DNA from: an uncultured Faecalibacterium sp.
GTDB taxonomy: Bacteria; Bacillota; Clostridia; Oscillospirales; Ruminococcaceae
Direction: 5' to 3'
Assembly: GCA_900540455.1 (NCBI GenBank)
Contig: UQGD01000001.1
Location: 62,001 to 126,000 of the forward strand
Length of the DNA stretch: 64,000 nucleotides
In this document: piece after piece, positions 1-8,004 of the stretch
How the letters are laid out: every line of letters starts with the position of its first letter
How positions within the stretch are numbered: the first letter of the stretch is position 1
Translations under genes and position numbers: made by a program
The notes under the pieces: model-generated
The model's database searches: none
Seen by the model: the letters and a program-made list of their open reading frames with translations, nothing else
What the model was told of the DNA's origin: nothing

Positions 1-379
1 AAGCGGGATACATCGAGGGGGTGTCCTCATTGCTGACCTCAATGACCAGCTCATTCTCGCCCTCGTGGCACAGATCGGTCACATCGGCGCGGAAGATGGA
101 GAAGCCGCCCTCATGGGTGGTTGCCACCTGACCGTTGACCTTGACCGTAGCCGCCAGCGCAGCTGCCAGCACTTCCACATAGGTGCGGCCGCCTGCCAGG
201 GGCTGCTGCGGCTTTGTGAAGGTGCGGGTGTACACGCCGGTGGTCCGCAGATAGGAACCATTGCCGTCCATGCCGTCCACTGCATTCCAGGTGTGGGGCA
301 GGGTGACCTGCTGTGCCGGGCGCTCCCCCTTGGGGAAGCTCAGGGTCCAGTTCTCGTTCAAGGAAATGATCTCTCGCAT
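1..379 (-). CDS. Glycoside hydrolase family 2 (beta-galactosidase-like), N-terminal part
   Basis: The first 126 codons of a sugar-binding-domain-led glycosidase; the rest lies beyond the left edge. The protein opens MREIISLNENWTLSF and then has LPHTWNAVDG and GVYTRTF, the usual start of the GH2 jelly-roll sugar-binding domain of beta-galactosidases and beta-glucuronidases. That domain packs against the catalytic barrel, which is not in view, so the substrate cannot be decided. The ATG at 377-379 follows AAAGGAG at a normal distance. A TACAAT box lies upstream at 444-449 on the minus strand without a good -35 box, which would fit activator-dependent expression (inference). No signal peptide, so it should act in the cytoplasm on imported sugars. 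Confidence 0.85.
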   Translation of the reverse strand, partial: MREIISLNENWTLSFPKGERPAQQVTLPHTWNAVDGMDGNGSYLRTTGVYTRTFTKPQQPLAGGRTYVEVLAAALAATVKVNGQVATTHEGGFSIFRADVTDLCHEGENELVIEVSNEDTPSMYPA

Positions 380-594
380 AGATGTACGTCTCCTTTTTGA
401 TTGAATAAGTCATGCCTGTTTATGGCTGTAGCTTGTTGTACTGATTGTACCACACGGATATGGATTTTCTGTGGTAGTTTTTTTGAAAGATTTCGTATTA
501 TTTTGTGTATTCTGTACGCGCGGCAGTCCCTTGTTTTCTTTCATCGCTTCTACGTATTTTTATGCGTCCGCCGGACCTTTCCTTTGCCACCCGC

Positions 595-624
595 AAAAAA
601 GCCTGCACCGGCCGGGGTGCAGGC
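595..624 (-). terminator. Intrinsic terminator of the rubrerythrin gene
   Basis: A perfect 9-bp stem (601-609 with 616-624), followed on the minus strand by six T residues, lies 17 bases past the rubrerythrin stop codon. T residues also follow on the plus strand, so it may work both ways. The rest of 380-594 holds the leader of the GH2 gene and nothing else recognisable. Confidence 0.8.
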
Positions 625-641
625 TCTTTTTCTATTTGTTC

Positions 642-1295
642 TCAGTAATTTTCGCACCGGATCTCAAAATAGCTCTGGGGGTGGGCGCAGGCGGGGCAGA
701 CCTCCGGAGCCTTCTCCCCTACCACGATATGACCGCAGTTGCGGCACTCCCAGACCTTGACGCCTGCTTTCTCAAACACCTGGCGGGTCTCCACATTGCG
801 CAGCAGCGCACGGTAACGCTCTTCATGGTGCTTTTCAATAGCTGCCACCAGACGGAATTTCTCAGCCAGCTCGTGGAACCCTTCCTCCTCTGCCGTTTTG
901 GCAAAGCCATCGTACATATCGGTCCACTCGTAGTTTTCACCATCGGCAGCTGCTGCCAGGTTCTGCGCTGTATCCCCAATGCCGTTCAGCTCTTTGAACC
1001 ACAGCTTTGCGTGCTCTTTCTCATTATCTGCGGTCTTGAGAAACAGCGCTGCGATCTGCTCATAGCCCTCTTTCTTGGCCTTGGAAGCAAAGTAGGTATA
1101 CTTGTTCCGGGCCTGCGACTCCCCAGCAAAGGCAGCTTCCAGGTTCTTTTCGGTCTGTGTGCCCGCATAGGGGTTCTTCTTCTGCTTCACCAGCACCAGC
1201 TTGTCTCCCTTTGCTTTGCACTTGGGGCAGATGGGTTCCAGCCCCTCCTCCACCTCAAACACCAGACCACAGACCAGACACTTGTAGGTTTTCAT
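642..1295 (-). CDS. rbr: Rubrerythrin with rubredoxin-like domains at both ends
   Basis: A 217-residue non-haem iron peroxidase that removes hydrogen peroxide in the anaerobic cytoplasm. Three parts can be read. Residues 1-30 hold a rubredoxin-like CLVCG...CPKC knot. Residues about 45-175 form the ferritin-like four-helix diiron domain with the expected ESQARNKY, EKEH and EKHHEERY motifs. Residues about 180-217 form the usual C-terminal rubredoxin (CRNCGH...CPAC). Classical rubrerythrin carries only the C-terminal rubredoxin, so the extra N-terminal knot makes it resemble the double-headed forms such as desulforubrerythrin. The ATG at 1293-1295 was chosen because AAGGAGGA precedes it; the open frame continues 41 codons further without a second site. 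Confidence 0.93.
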   Translation of the reverse strand: MKTYKCLVCGLVFEVEEGLEPICPKCKAKGDKLVLVKQKKNPYAGTQTEKNLEAAFAGESQARNKYTYFASKAKKEGYEQIAALFLKTADNEKEHAKLWFKELNGIGDTAQNLAAAADGENYEWTDMYDGFAKTAEEEGFHELAEKFRLVAAIEKHHEERYRALLRNVETRQVFEKAGVKVWECRNCGHIVVGEKAPEVCPACAHPQSYFEIRCENY

Positions 1296-1452
1296 CGCTT
1301 TATCCTCCTTTTTATCGTTGCAGGGAAGCAATGCCCCCAGCTTTATGCCCTCTCTGCCGGGAACCACGGCCCGTACAGCACGGACTTTTCTTGTGCCAGA
1401 AGGTTTTGCGCTTTTCACGTTCCATCAAGCGATCCATTCCCCATCCACTTTC

Positions 1453-1481
1453 ATTGTACCAACCCTTCGCTGATGGCTCAA
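1453..1481 (-). promoter_or_regulatory. Sigma-70-type promoter for rubrerythrin
   Basis: On the minus strand TTGAGC (1476-1481) and TACAAT (1453-1458) are separated by 17 bases, about 150 bases before the start codon. The rest of 1296-1630 contains no gene that I can support; no PerR-type palindrome was recognised. Confidence 0.6.
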
Positions 1482-1630
1482 TAAATCCATACCCGCTGAA
1501 ACATACAACTTTTTTGGCATTTTTTGTGGATCTTCCCGGTGGCCAGCGCAACACAGCATCTTCCCACAAAGAGAGTATGCGCCGCACACCGCCCCCTATG
1601 CACCCGAACACAAGTGGGTTACAAAAACAA

Positions 1631-1665
1631 AAACGACGCCGATTTGCAACAAATCAGCGTCGTTT
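1631..1665 (-). terminator. Intrinsic terminator of ssrA
   Basis: A 14-bp stem with one G-T pair (1632-1645 with 1651-1664) begins five bases after the CCA end of tmRNA and is followed by a T-rich tract on the minus strand. Confidence 0.8.
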
Positions 1666-1669
1666 TTCA

Positions 1670-2018
1670 TGGTGGAGGCGATGGGAGTCGAACCCATGTC
1701 CGAAAGGAGTTCAGCGTAGGTGTCTCCGGGTGCAGGCGATCTACAACATTCCCTCCGCGTCACGCCGGTCGCCAGGCTAACGCATTGGTAGCTTCATGAG
1801 TTCCTGCCGGTCCGCAAAGCTTAGGTCCGTTCAGGTGCTGTGTCTAAAGGACGCCCCGACCCCACACGACACAAGAGTGGGCGGAACGCGCAGCACTCAG
1901 GCTGCGAGCAACTGATAATTATTGTTGTCAGTTCATTGTTTGGAGGTTTTTTTAGCAGGTCCCCCACTGCTACCCGCTGCCCAGGCCTCGCTCCCCCCGT
2001 CGAAACCTTTACGCCCCC
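1670..2018 (-). ncRNA. ssrA: Transfer-messenger RNA (tmRNA)
   Basis: A 349-nt RNA that frees ribosomes stalled on broken messages and tags the unfinished protein for degradation. The 5' end GGGGGCG pairs over seven positions with CGCCUCC at the 3' end, which is followed by A and an encoded CCA. Near the 3' end GGUUCGACUCCC forms the tRNA-like T arm, and GUUUCGAC lies near the 5' end. The tag frame at 1897-1929 reads DNNNYQLLAA and stops at UGA. The triplet just before is ACU and the one before that is UGA, so the resume codon must be ACU or GAC rather than the more usual alanine codon. Its protein partner smpB lies immediately upstream. Confidence 0.96.
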
Positions 2019-2024
2019 ATAAAA

Positions 2025-2042
2025 GCACGCCCGAAAGCGTGC
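2025..2042 (-). terminator. Short hairpin between smpB and ssrA
   Basis: A 6-bp GCACGC/GCGTGC stem with a 6-nt loop stands seven bases before the mature tmRNA 5' end. The T tract after it is short, so it is either a weak smpB terminator or part of the tmRNA precursor leader. Confidence 0.35.
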
Positions 2043-2088
2043 ATATAACAGAGAAAAGTGTTTCCTTGGCAGGAACTGCCTGTAAGGA

Positions 2089-2571
2089 TCAATAATATTT
2101 GCCGTTGGTCTTCAGCGCACGGTCGATGCTGCGCTTTGCGTCCCGCTTAGCGGCATCGGCCCGCTTATCATAGAGCTTTTTGCCCTTGCACAGGCCCAGC
2201 TCCAGCTTGACCCGTCCATGCTTGAAATACAGCGACAAAGGCACCAGTGTATAGCCTTGCAGCTTGCACTGCTGATGCAGCCGCCGGATCTCGCTTTTAT
2301 GCGCCAGCAGCCGCCGCTCCCGCATAGGATCGGGGTTGAAGATGTTGCCGTGGGCGTAGGGGGTGATGCGCATCCCCTTTACCAGCAGCTCGCCTTCTTC
2401 AATGTCCACCCAACTATCTTTCAGGTTGACACCGCCAGCCCGGAGGCTTTTCACCTCTGTGCCTTTCAGCTCCACGCCGGTCTCCAGCGCTTCCAGCACG
2501 AAGTACTCGTGGCGCGCTTCCCGGTTCGTGGCGATGGTCCGTGTAGCGGGACGCTCTTTGCCTGGCGCCAT
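2089..2571 (-). CDS. smpB: SsrA-binding protein SmpB
   Basis: A 160-residue RNA-binding protein that carries tmRNA into the empty A site of stalled ribosomes. The OB-fold core shows the family signatures LKGTEVKSLR and the segment around HGNIFNPDP, followed by RRLLAHKSEI. The lysine/arginine-rich C-terminal tail (KRADAAKRDAKRSIDR) is the part that enters the mRNA channel. Length matches the family (about 150-160). AAAGGAGG stands before the ATG at 2569-2571. It lies directly upstream of ssrA on the same strand, so protein and RNA partner may be co-expressed. Confidence 0.97.
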   Translation of the reverse strand: MAPGKERPATRTIATNREARHEYFVLEALETGVELKGTEVKSLRAGGVNLKDSWVDIEEGELLVKGMRITPYAHGNIFNPDPMRERRLLAHKSEIRRLHQQCKLQGYTLVPLSLYFKHGRVKLELGLCKGKKLYDKRADAAKRDAKRSIDRALKTNGKYY

Positions 2572-2672
2572 GGTGCGCGCCTCCTTTCCTATGCTTATCG
2601 TCTTATCAGTATATCACAGTTCTGCGGTTTTGCAAGGGGCGTATTTTGAAGAAAATGCAAATTTTCCGCCGC

Positions 2673-3272
2673 TTACAGCTCCCCGCGGCCGGACAGTGCC
2701 CGGTACAGGGTCGTTTCGTCGGTATATTCCAGGCTCGCTCCCACCGGCAGGCCATAGGCCAAACGGGTGGTGCGGATGCCCAAAGGTTTGATCAGCTTTG
2801 CAAGGTACATAGCTGTGGCTTCTCCCTCCACAGTGGGGTTCATCGCCATGATGACCTCCTTGACCTCGCCCGTGCCCAGCCGCGCCAGCAGCTCTTTGAT
2901 GCAAAGCTGCTCGGCACCCACGCCGTCCATGGGGCTGATCAGGCCATGGAGCACATGGTACAGGCCATGGTACTCCCGCGTGCGCTCAAAGGCCTGCACA
3001 TCCCGGGGCGTTTCCACCACACAGATCACCGAGCGATCCCGTTTTGCGCTGGCGCACACCGGGCACAGCTCGGCTTCGGTATAGTTCTGGCACACGCGGC
3101 AGCGGTGCAGCTTTTTATGGGCGTTTTGGATCGCATTGGCCAAAGCCGCCGCGTCCTCATCCGACATACTCAGCACCTGGTAGGCCATGCGGGTCGCACC
3201 CTTGCGGCCGATGCCCGGGAAACGGCTGAACTCTTCGATCAGCTTTTCCAGCGGGGCAGCATTGTAACCCAT
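2673..3272 (-). CDS. recR: Recombination mediator RecR
   Basis: A 199-residue DNA-clamp protein that works with RecO (and RecF) to load RecA on single-stranded gaps. The N-terminal helix-hairpin-helix reads FPGIGRKGATRMAY. A four-cysteine zinc finger (CRVCQNYTEAELCPVC) lies near residues 57-72. The Toprim domain follows, with VVETPRDVQAFE and AMNPTVEGEATAMYL. Length is typical. It is the last gene of the dnaX-ebfC-recR set, 18 bases after ebfC, an arrangement kept in many Firmicutes. Confidence 0.97.
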   Translation of the reverse strand: MGYNAAPLEKLIEEFSRFPGIGRKGATRMAYQVLSMSDEDAAALANAIQNAHKKLHRCRVCQNYTEAELCPVCASAKRDRSVICVVETPRDVQAFERTREYHGLYHVLHGLISPMDGVGAEQLCIKELLARLGTGEVKEVIMAMNPTVEGEATAMYLAKLIKPLGIRTTRLAYGLPVGASLEYTDETTLYRALSGRGEL

Positions 3273-3290
3273 ACAGCAGCCCCCCTGGTC

Positions 3291-3629
3291 TTAGAGACCC
3301 GGGATGTTCAGCCCGCCGGTCAGTTTGCCCATCTCGGCCTCAGCCGTATCGTCCACCTGCTTGACGGTCGCATTGACAGCGGCTGCCACCAGGTCCTCCA
3401 GCATCTCGATATCGTCCGGGTCCACAGCCTCCGGCTTAATGGTGATGCCCAGCACCTCGTGCTTGCCGTTCATCCGCACGGTGACCATCTCGCCCGAAGC
3501 AGAGCCGGTATACTCGGCAGCTTCCAGCTCGGCCTGCTTCGCCTTCATATCTTCCTGCATTTTCTGTGCCTGGCGCATCAGGGCGTTCATATCGGGGCGG
3601 CCAAAGCCTGCGGGCATTCTTGCTTTCAT
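3291..3629 (-). CDS. ebfC: YbaB/EbfC family nucleoid-associated protein
   Basis: A 112-residue DNA-binding protein of the YbaB/EbfC family, which forms tweezer-like dimers and helps to organise the nucleoid. The family pattern MNALMRQAQKMQEDM at the N-terminus and the central VTVRMNGKHEVLGITI are plain. The C-terminal GGLNIPGL is also typical. It sits between dnaX and recR, as in Bacillus subtilis (yaaK). The ATG at 3627-3629 follows AGAAGGAGA. Confidence 0.93.
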   Translation of the reverse strand: MKARMPAGFGRPDMNALMRQAQKMQEDMKAKQAELEAAEYTGSASGEMVTVRMNGKHEVLGITIKPEAVDPDDIEMLEDLVAAAVNATVKQVDDTAEAEMGKLTGGLNIPGL

Positions 3630-3694
3630 AATCGTATCTCCTTCTTGATATCATAACCACTTCCAGCCGGGATCTGCCCGGCTGGGAAATGTTT

Positions 3695-5509
3695 TCAACG
3701 TTTTCGGCGGGCCGTCTCCTCAATGGAGACCTCCAGCCCCAGCTTTTCCAACGCACGGAGCGAACTCTCTGCATTGGAGGCGGTGCGGGCAGCGGTCTTT
3801 GGCTCATACGGCCCAATGGGCACGGCCACACCGGAGACCTGCGCGATCAGCTTTTTGATCAGGCGCTGGCTGTCCTTATTGGCCCGGATAAAATCCCGGA
3901 AGGTCTTGCCGCCGTCGATCAATACCCGTGTGCCGTCAAAATACGCCTTGGAGCGCTTGAGATAGGTATAAAGCATGGGGTCCATCTCTTGCAGCTTCTG
4001 GATCACCTCGGCCCACTGGGGATAGGGGTTGATCCCCTCCGCAGCGACCCGGCGAGGTTTATCCAGTGCCGGGTCTGCCGGATAGACCGGCTGTACCGGC
4101 TGGACTGTCTCCTCCGGTACGGACGGCGTCTGTACTGCCGGCACGCTCTCTCCATCCAGGATGGGCGGCTGCTCCTCCGGCGGAGGCGGGGCTTCGTCCC
4201 AGGGCAGCGGCGGCATCTCCTCGGAAGGGGCAGCCGCTGCTGTTTCCAAGGGGGCTGGCTGCTGTGCAGCGCTCTGCGGTGCAGTCTCCTGCACAGCAGC
4301 AGCCGGGGCAGGCTCCACCGGTGCCGACACAAAGGGCGCCGCTTGTGCCGAAGCAAAGGGCCGCGGCGCTTCCCGCTGCGGGGCAGAGGACGCTGCCGTT
4401 TGCTGGACTACCACAGTCTGTGCTGCCTGGGGCGGCTCAGACAGGGAAAACAGCGCCAATTCCAGCTCGATGCGCTGGTCACTGCCCCGGGTCATATGCT
4501 CCAGGGCTGTGCCCAATGTGCGGATAGCCCGGATCGCTGCCCGCTGCCCCAGTTTGGGGCCTTGCTCCAGATAGCGGGCTTCTTCCTCCGGCGAAACGCC
4601 GGAAAGCAGGCTTTTGCCGCCGGGCAGCGCTGCCAGCATCAACGCACGGTAGTGTGCGATCAATTCTTCGGTCAGACGTTTTACGTCCACCGACTGCTGC
4701 CGCAGCCGGGCCAGCAGTGCCAGAGCCGCCGCTCCATCCTGTGCTTCCAGCGCATCGGACAGCTCGAACAGATAGCCCCGGTCGGTAACGCCCGCCATGC
4801 GGCGCACAATGTCCGCATCGATCTGGGTCGTGACACCGGCACAGGTATCCAGGATCGACAAGGCGTCCCGCAGCGCACCATCCGCCAGACGGGCGATCAG
4901 CTCAGCGCCCGCCTCGGTCAGCTGCAGCTGTTCCTGTCCGGCGATATACTGCACCCGGGCCGCAATATCCTCCGGGCCGATGCGGGTAAAATCATACCGC
5001 TGACAACGGGAGAGGATGGTGGCCGGGACCTTTTGGATCTCGGTAGTAGCCAGGATAAAGATAACGTGGGCGGGGGGTTCCTCCAGGGTCTTGAGCAGCG
5101 CATTGAAAGCTGCTGTGGACAGCATGTGCACCTCGTCGATGATGTACACCTTGTACTGACAGGCAGACGGGGTGTAGGCGGTCTCGTCCCGCAGGTCGCG
5201 GATATCGTCCACGCCGTTGTTGGAGGCTGCGTCCATCTCCACTACATCCAGAATACTGCCATTGTCCAGGCCCTTGCAGATCTCACACTCCCCGCAGGGG
5301 TCTCCGTCCTGGGGATGCAGGCAGTTGACTGCCTTTGCAAAGATCTTGGCACAGGTGGTCTTGCCGGTGCCCCGCACTCCGGTAAACAGGTATGCGTGTC
5401 CCACCCGCCCGGCAGCGATCTGGTGCTTCAGCGCCGTCACAATGGCACGCTGACCCACTACATCCTCAAAGCGGCGGGGCCGCCATTTGCGGTACAGCGC
5501 ACGATACAT
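3695..5509 (-). CDS. dnaX: DNA polymerase III subunit gamma/tau
   Basis: A 604-residue AAA+ clamp-loader ATPase of the replication machine. It opens MYRALYRKWRPRRFEDVVGQ. The P-loop GVRGTGKTT is followed by a four-cysteine zinc site (CLHPQDGDPCGECEIC) and the Walker B DEVHML, with sensor 1 in ILATTE. After about residue 370 comes a linker rich in alanine, proline and glutamate, then a tau-specific C-terminal domain. The start was placed at 5507-5509, not at the ATG two codons upstream, because GGGGGAG sits only two bases from the upstream ATG but seven from this one. No obvious slippery A-run was seen, so a separate gamma form is not supported. It is headed by the SRP RNA gene. Confidence 0.96.
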   Translation of the reverse strand: MYRALYRKWRPRRFEDVVGQRAIVTALKHQIAAGRVGHAYLFTGVRGTGKTTCAKIFAKAVNCLHPQDGDPCGECEICKGLDNGSILDVVEMDAASNNGVDDIRDLRDETAYTPSACQYKVYIIDEVHMLSTAAFNALLKTLEEPPAHVIFILATTEIQKVPATILSRCQRYDFTRIGPEDIAARVQYIAGQEQLQLTEAGAELIARLADGALRDALSILDTCAGVTTQIDADIVRRMAGVTDRGYLFELSDALEAQDGAAALALLARLRQQSVDVKRLTEELIAHYRALMLAALPGGKSLLSGVSPEEEARYLEQGPKLGQRAAIRAIRTLGTALEHMTRGSDQRIELELALFSLSEPPQAAQTVVVQQTAASSAPQREAPRPFASAQAAPFVSAPVEPAPAAAVQETAPQSAAQQPAPLETAAAAPSEEMPPLPWDEAPPPPEEQPPILDGESVPAVQTPSVPEETVQPVQPVYPADPALDKPRRVAAEGINPYPQWAEVIQKLQEMDPMLYTYLKRSKAYFDGTRVLIDGGKTFRDFIRANKDSQRLIKKLIAQVSGVAVPIGPYEPKTAARTASNAESSLRALEKLGLEVSIEETARRKR

Positions 5510-5538
5510 CGGCATTCTCCCCCTTTTTTGTGATAGAA

Positions 5539-5574
5539 CAAAAAAATCGGGCAGCGCTGCGGGGATCGATCCCC
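5539..5574 (-). terminator. Terminator region after the SRP RNA
   Basis: On the minus strand the palindrome GCGGGGATCGATCCCCGC, whose first two bases overlap the SRP RNA 3' end, and then a second short palindrome precede a run of seven T residues. This fits the 3' end of the SRP transcript; some read-through would be needed to supply dnaX. Confidence 0.55.
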
Positions 5575-5719
5575 GCCTTGCGGAGCTCGGCATACGGATG
5601 CAGGCTGACTGAAACGCACGGGGCACACCGCTTAAGGCTGCTTGGTTCCCCACCTGACCTGGTTCACAGCGGCCCCATCGTACAGGGCCCGCATCCGTAT
5701 GCCGAACCTCGCAGCAGGC
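5575..5719 (-). ncRNA. ffs: Signal recognition particle RNA
   Basis: The RNA scaffold for Ffh in co-translational targeting to the membrane. The domain IV core can be read on the minus strand as GAACCAGGUCAGG (5653-5665), a loop, and AAGCAGCC. The outer arms pair over a long stretch: CGGCAUACGGAUGC near the 5' side with GCAUCCGUAUGCCG near the 3' side. The ends given are those of the outer helix; the transcript may start up to 30 bases earlier, just after the promoter at 5758-5786. Its place upstream of dnaX matches other Firmicutes. I could not assign an Alu domain. Confidence 0.88.
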
Positions 5720-5757
5720 GCTGTCCGACGATGCACATACACATTGTATGCGCAGAT

Positions 5758-5786
5758 ATTGTATCACATTTGCACGCAGATTGCAA
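5758..5786 (-). promoter_or_regulatory. Strong promoter of the SRP RNA
   Basis: TTGCAA (5781-5786), a 17-base spacer and TACAAT (5758-5763) on the minus strand, as expected for a highly expressed stable RNA; it probably also feeds dnaX-ebfC-recR. Confidence 0.75.
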
Positions 5787-5911
5787 GAGGGCGGTTTTGC
5801 AAAGGCAGCCGCACCGCCCTTGCCCCCAAAAGTGCGCATCTCCACACAATGCCGGGCATAAAAACGGGGGCAGGCGGGAGTTTTCATCCCCCTGCCTGTC
5901 CCCGCAGTTAC

Positions 5912-6571
5912 TCATGCCGGATCGTATTCTTCATCGGTCGGGCGAATGGTCTTGAGGTGCTGATAGTACAGCGCCGTGGTCGCATAAGCATAGGCCGAGA
6001 CCCACAAAGTGCCCACCCCCAGGCAGAGGATGCCCACCAGGATCCACCCCAGAAAGCTCAGCTGCAAGACAAAAAACTCCCCTTTATGGCCGCTCATCAG
6101 CCGTTTGCTCTCGCCGATGCACTGGCTCCAGTTATACTCCGGATGATCCACCTTTACAAAGTAGCTCATGGAGTAGGACAGTTCCGCCACGATGCCGGGC
6201 AGGATAAATAGCAGCGTCCACAGCACAATAAAAAGATTCTGCATCAGGTTCAGCAAAAACAGGCCCTTGAAATCCTCCCGGAAGCCCCGGAACAGTTCTT
6301 TCAGCTTCATCGGCTGGCCGTCCCGGCTCTGCTGCATGAACATCCGGGCCAGCCCGTAGCTGATGGGGCCGCCCAGGATGAGGACCAAAAGGTTCAAGCT
6401 GACGGTGACCAGGTACGGCATTCTCTGGTAATTTGACGTGGTCATGGTGCCTGCCACACCCGTAAGCAGGGACGCCACCAGCACGGTCAGCACTGCGTGC
6501 AGCCATACCGGTCCAAACAGCTTTCCTCCCAAAGAGGCGCGGGCTTGGCGTTTGAGTTCTGCTCTGTCCAT
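5912..6571 (-). CDS. DUF975 family integral membrane protein
   Basis: A 219-residue protein with about five hydrophobic segments and an N-terminal basic stretch MDRAELKRQAR. The family pattern of DUF975 is visible: RAELKRQAR at the start, a central region near LKELFRGFREDF, and YSMSYFVKVDHPEYNW before the last membrane segments. The function of the family is not known; members lie in the cytoplasmic membrane. The ATG at 6569-6571 was chosen because AAAGGAG precedes it at a good distance, although the frame is open 48 codons further upstream. It is monocistronic, with a pta terminator upstream. Confidence 0.8.
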   Translation of the reverse strand: MDRAELKRQARASLGGKLFGPVWLHAVLTVLVASLLTGVAGTMTTSNYQRMPYLVTVSLNLLVLILGGPISYGLARMFMQQSRDGQPMKLKELFRGFREDFKGLFLLNLMQNLFIVLWTLLFILPGIVAELSYSMSYFVKVDHPEYNWSQCIGESKRLMSGHKGEFFVLQLSFLGWILVGILCLGVGTLWVSAYAYATTALYYQHLKTIRPTDEEYDPA

Positions 6572-6715
6572 ATAGTTCCACTCCTTTCGTGCGGTCCCAT
6601 ATCCAAGGGACAGCCCTATCGTATCTGCCACCAGTATAGCACATTTCCCCTTTTCCTGTACAGAGAAACCGCCAAAAAATCCTCTTTCTTCCGTGGTTTT
6701 GCCCCGCACACGCAT

Positions 6716-6753
6716 AAAGGGCCGCTGCCCTTTGGAGAGCAGCGGCCCTTTGG
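6716..6753 (-). terminator. Terminator of pta
   Basis: A GC-rich stem of about 13 bp (AAGGGCCGCTGC with its complement) ends 19 bases past the pta stop codon. The T tract is short (three T residues) on both strands. Confidence 0.65.
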
Positions 6754-6771
6754 ATATTTTCCGGCGTTCGA

Positions 6772-7797
6772 TCAGGACTGGCAGGCAGTGATCAGGCTCA
6801 TCTTATAGACCTCGTCTGCGTTGCAGCCGCGGGACAGGTCGTTGATGGGAGCGTTCAGGCCCTGCAGGATGGGGCCGTAAGCGGCATAGCCGCCCAGACG
6901 CTGTGCGATCTTATAGCCGATGTTGCCGGCCTCGATGCAGGGGAACACAAAGGTATTTGCCTGGCCAGCCACCTTGCTGCCCTTGCACTTGGTCTGTGCC
7001 ACCTCGGGAGAGACCGCAGCGTCAAACTGCAGCTCGCCGTCCACAGCCAGCTCGGGGTCCATCTCCTGTGCCTTGATGGTAGCATCATGGCTCAGGGCAA
7101 CGGTGCCGCCCTTGCCGGAACCCTTGGTGGAGAAGCTCAGCACAGCCACCTTCGGGTCGATGCCGAACAGCTTTGCGGTGCGGGCAGTCTCCACAGCCAC
7201 CTCTGCCAACTTAGCAGCAGCGGGCACCTTGACCTCGCCGGTAGCCTTGTCCACCGTATCGGTGTAGTCGATGTTCACGGCGCAGTCGCCCATAGCGATG
7301 CGGCGCAGGCCCTCTTCGCCAAAATCACGGTCCAGGATAAAGCAGGAGCTTACCAGGTGAGCGCCCTTCTTGGTCTTGACCAGCTGCAGAGCGGGGCGGA
7401 TGGTGTCGGCAGTGGAGTAGGTGGCGCCGCCCAGCAGGCAGTCGGCCTTGCCCATCTTCACCAGCATGGTGCCAAAGTAGTTGGACTTCTTCAGCAGTGC
7501 AGCGCACTCCTCTGCGGACTGCTTGCCCTTGCGCAGCTCCACCATGGTGGAGACCATCTCATCAAAATCTGCATAGGTGGCGGGGTCGATGATCTCTGCG
7601 CCGGAGATATCGAAGCTGCCCGCAGCAGCGGCAGCCTTGCACTCGGCCTCGCTGCCCACCAGGATCACCTTCAGCACGCCCTCCGACAGCAGGCGGCTGG
7701 CCGCCTCCAGGATGCGGGCATCGCCGCCCTCGGTGAACACGATCGTTTTGGGAGCCGCCTTCAGCTGTGCGACCAGGGGTGCAAACATATCAGCCAT
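6772..7797 (-). CDS. pta: Phosphate acetyltransferase
   Basis: A 341-residue cytoplasmic enzyme that converts acetyl-CoA and phosphate to acetyl phosphate and CoA, the first half of the acetate/ATP branch of fermentation. It is the short, single-domain form found in Firmicutes. Signatures include TEGGDARILEAA at the N-terminus, CLLGGATYSTADTIRPAL in the middle, and GPILQGLNAPINDLSRGC near the C-terminus. The expected partner acetate kinase is not in this window. A GGAGGTAATCA ribosome binding site stands before the ATG. A phosphotransbutyrylase is the main alternative, but the C-terminal PINDLSRG motif is characteristic of Pta. Confidence 0.96.
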   Translation of the reverse strand: MADMFAPLVAQLKAAPKTIVFTEGGDARILEAASRLLSEGVLKVILVGSEAECKAAAAAGSFDISGAEIIDPATYADFDEMVSTMVELRKGKQSAEECAALLKKSNYFGTMLVKMGKADCLLGGATYSTADTIRPALQLVKTKKGAHLVSSCFILDRDFGEEGLRRIAMGDCAVNIDYTDTVDKATGEVKVPAAAKLAEVAVETARTAKLFGIDPKVAVLSFSTKGSGKGGTVALSHDATIKAQEMDPELAVDGELQFDAAVSPEVAQTKCKGSKVAGQANTFVFPCIEAGNIGYKIAQRLGGYAAYGPILQGLNAPINDLSRGCNADEVYKMSLITACQS

Positions 7798-7871
7798 TGT
7801 TGATTACCTCCGAATTTGCTTTTGCTACAATTCTCCCATCCCTGTTGGACACAAGGATGACTTTCCTCTTT

Positions 7872-7899
7872 ATTCTAACACACAAGGCGGAAAGTTCAA
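7872..7899 (-). promoter_or_regulatory. Promoter of pta
   Basis: TTGAAC (7894-7899), a 16-base spacer and TAGAAT (7872-7877) on the minus strand, 75 bases before the pta start. Confidence 0.55.
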
Positions 7900-8004
7900 G
7901 ACAAAGCGGTGGATTTGTGGTATATTTTTGTTGGGACGTATCTAAGCAGCTGGTTTTTGCAGCCATTCCGTCCCCCAAGATGGACCCGAAAGGATGAAAA
8001 AAGC

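Noticed and set aside
1296..1630. Small open frames in the region between rubrerythrin and ssrA
   Set aside because: None has a ribosome binding site or recognisable protein sequence; only the rubrerythrin promoter is supported.
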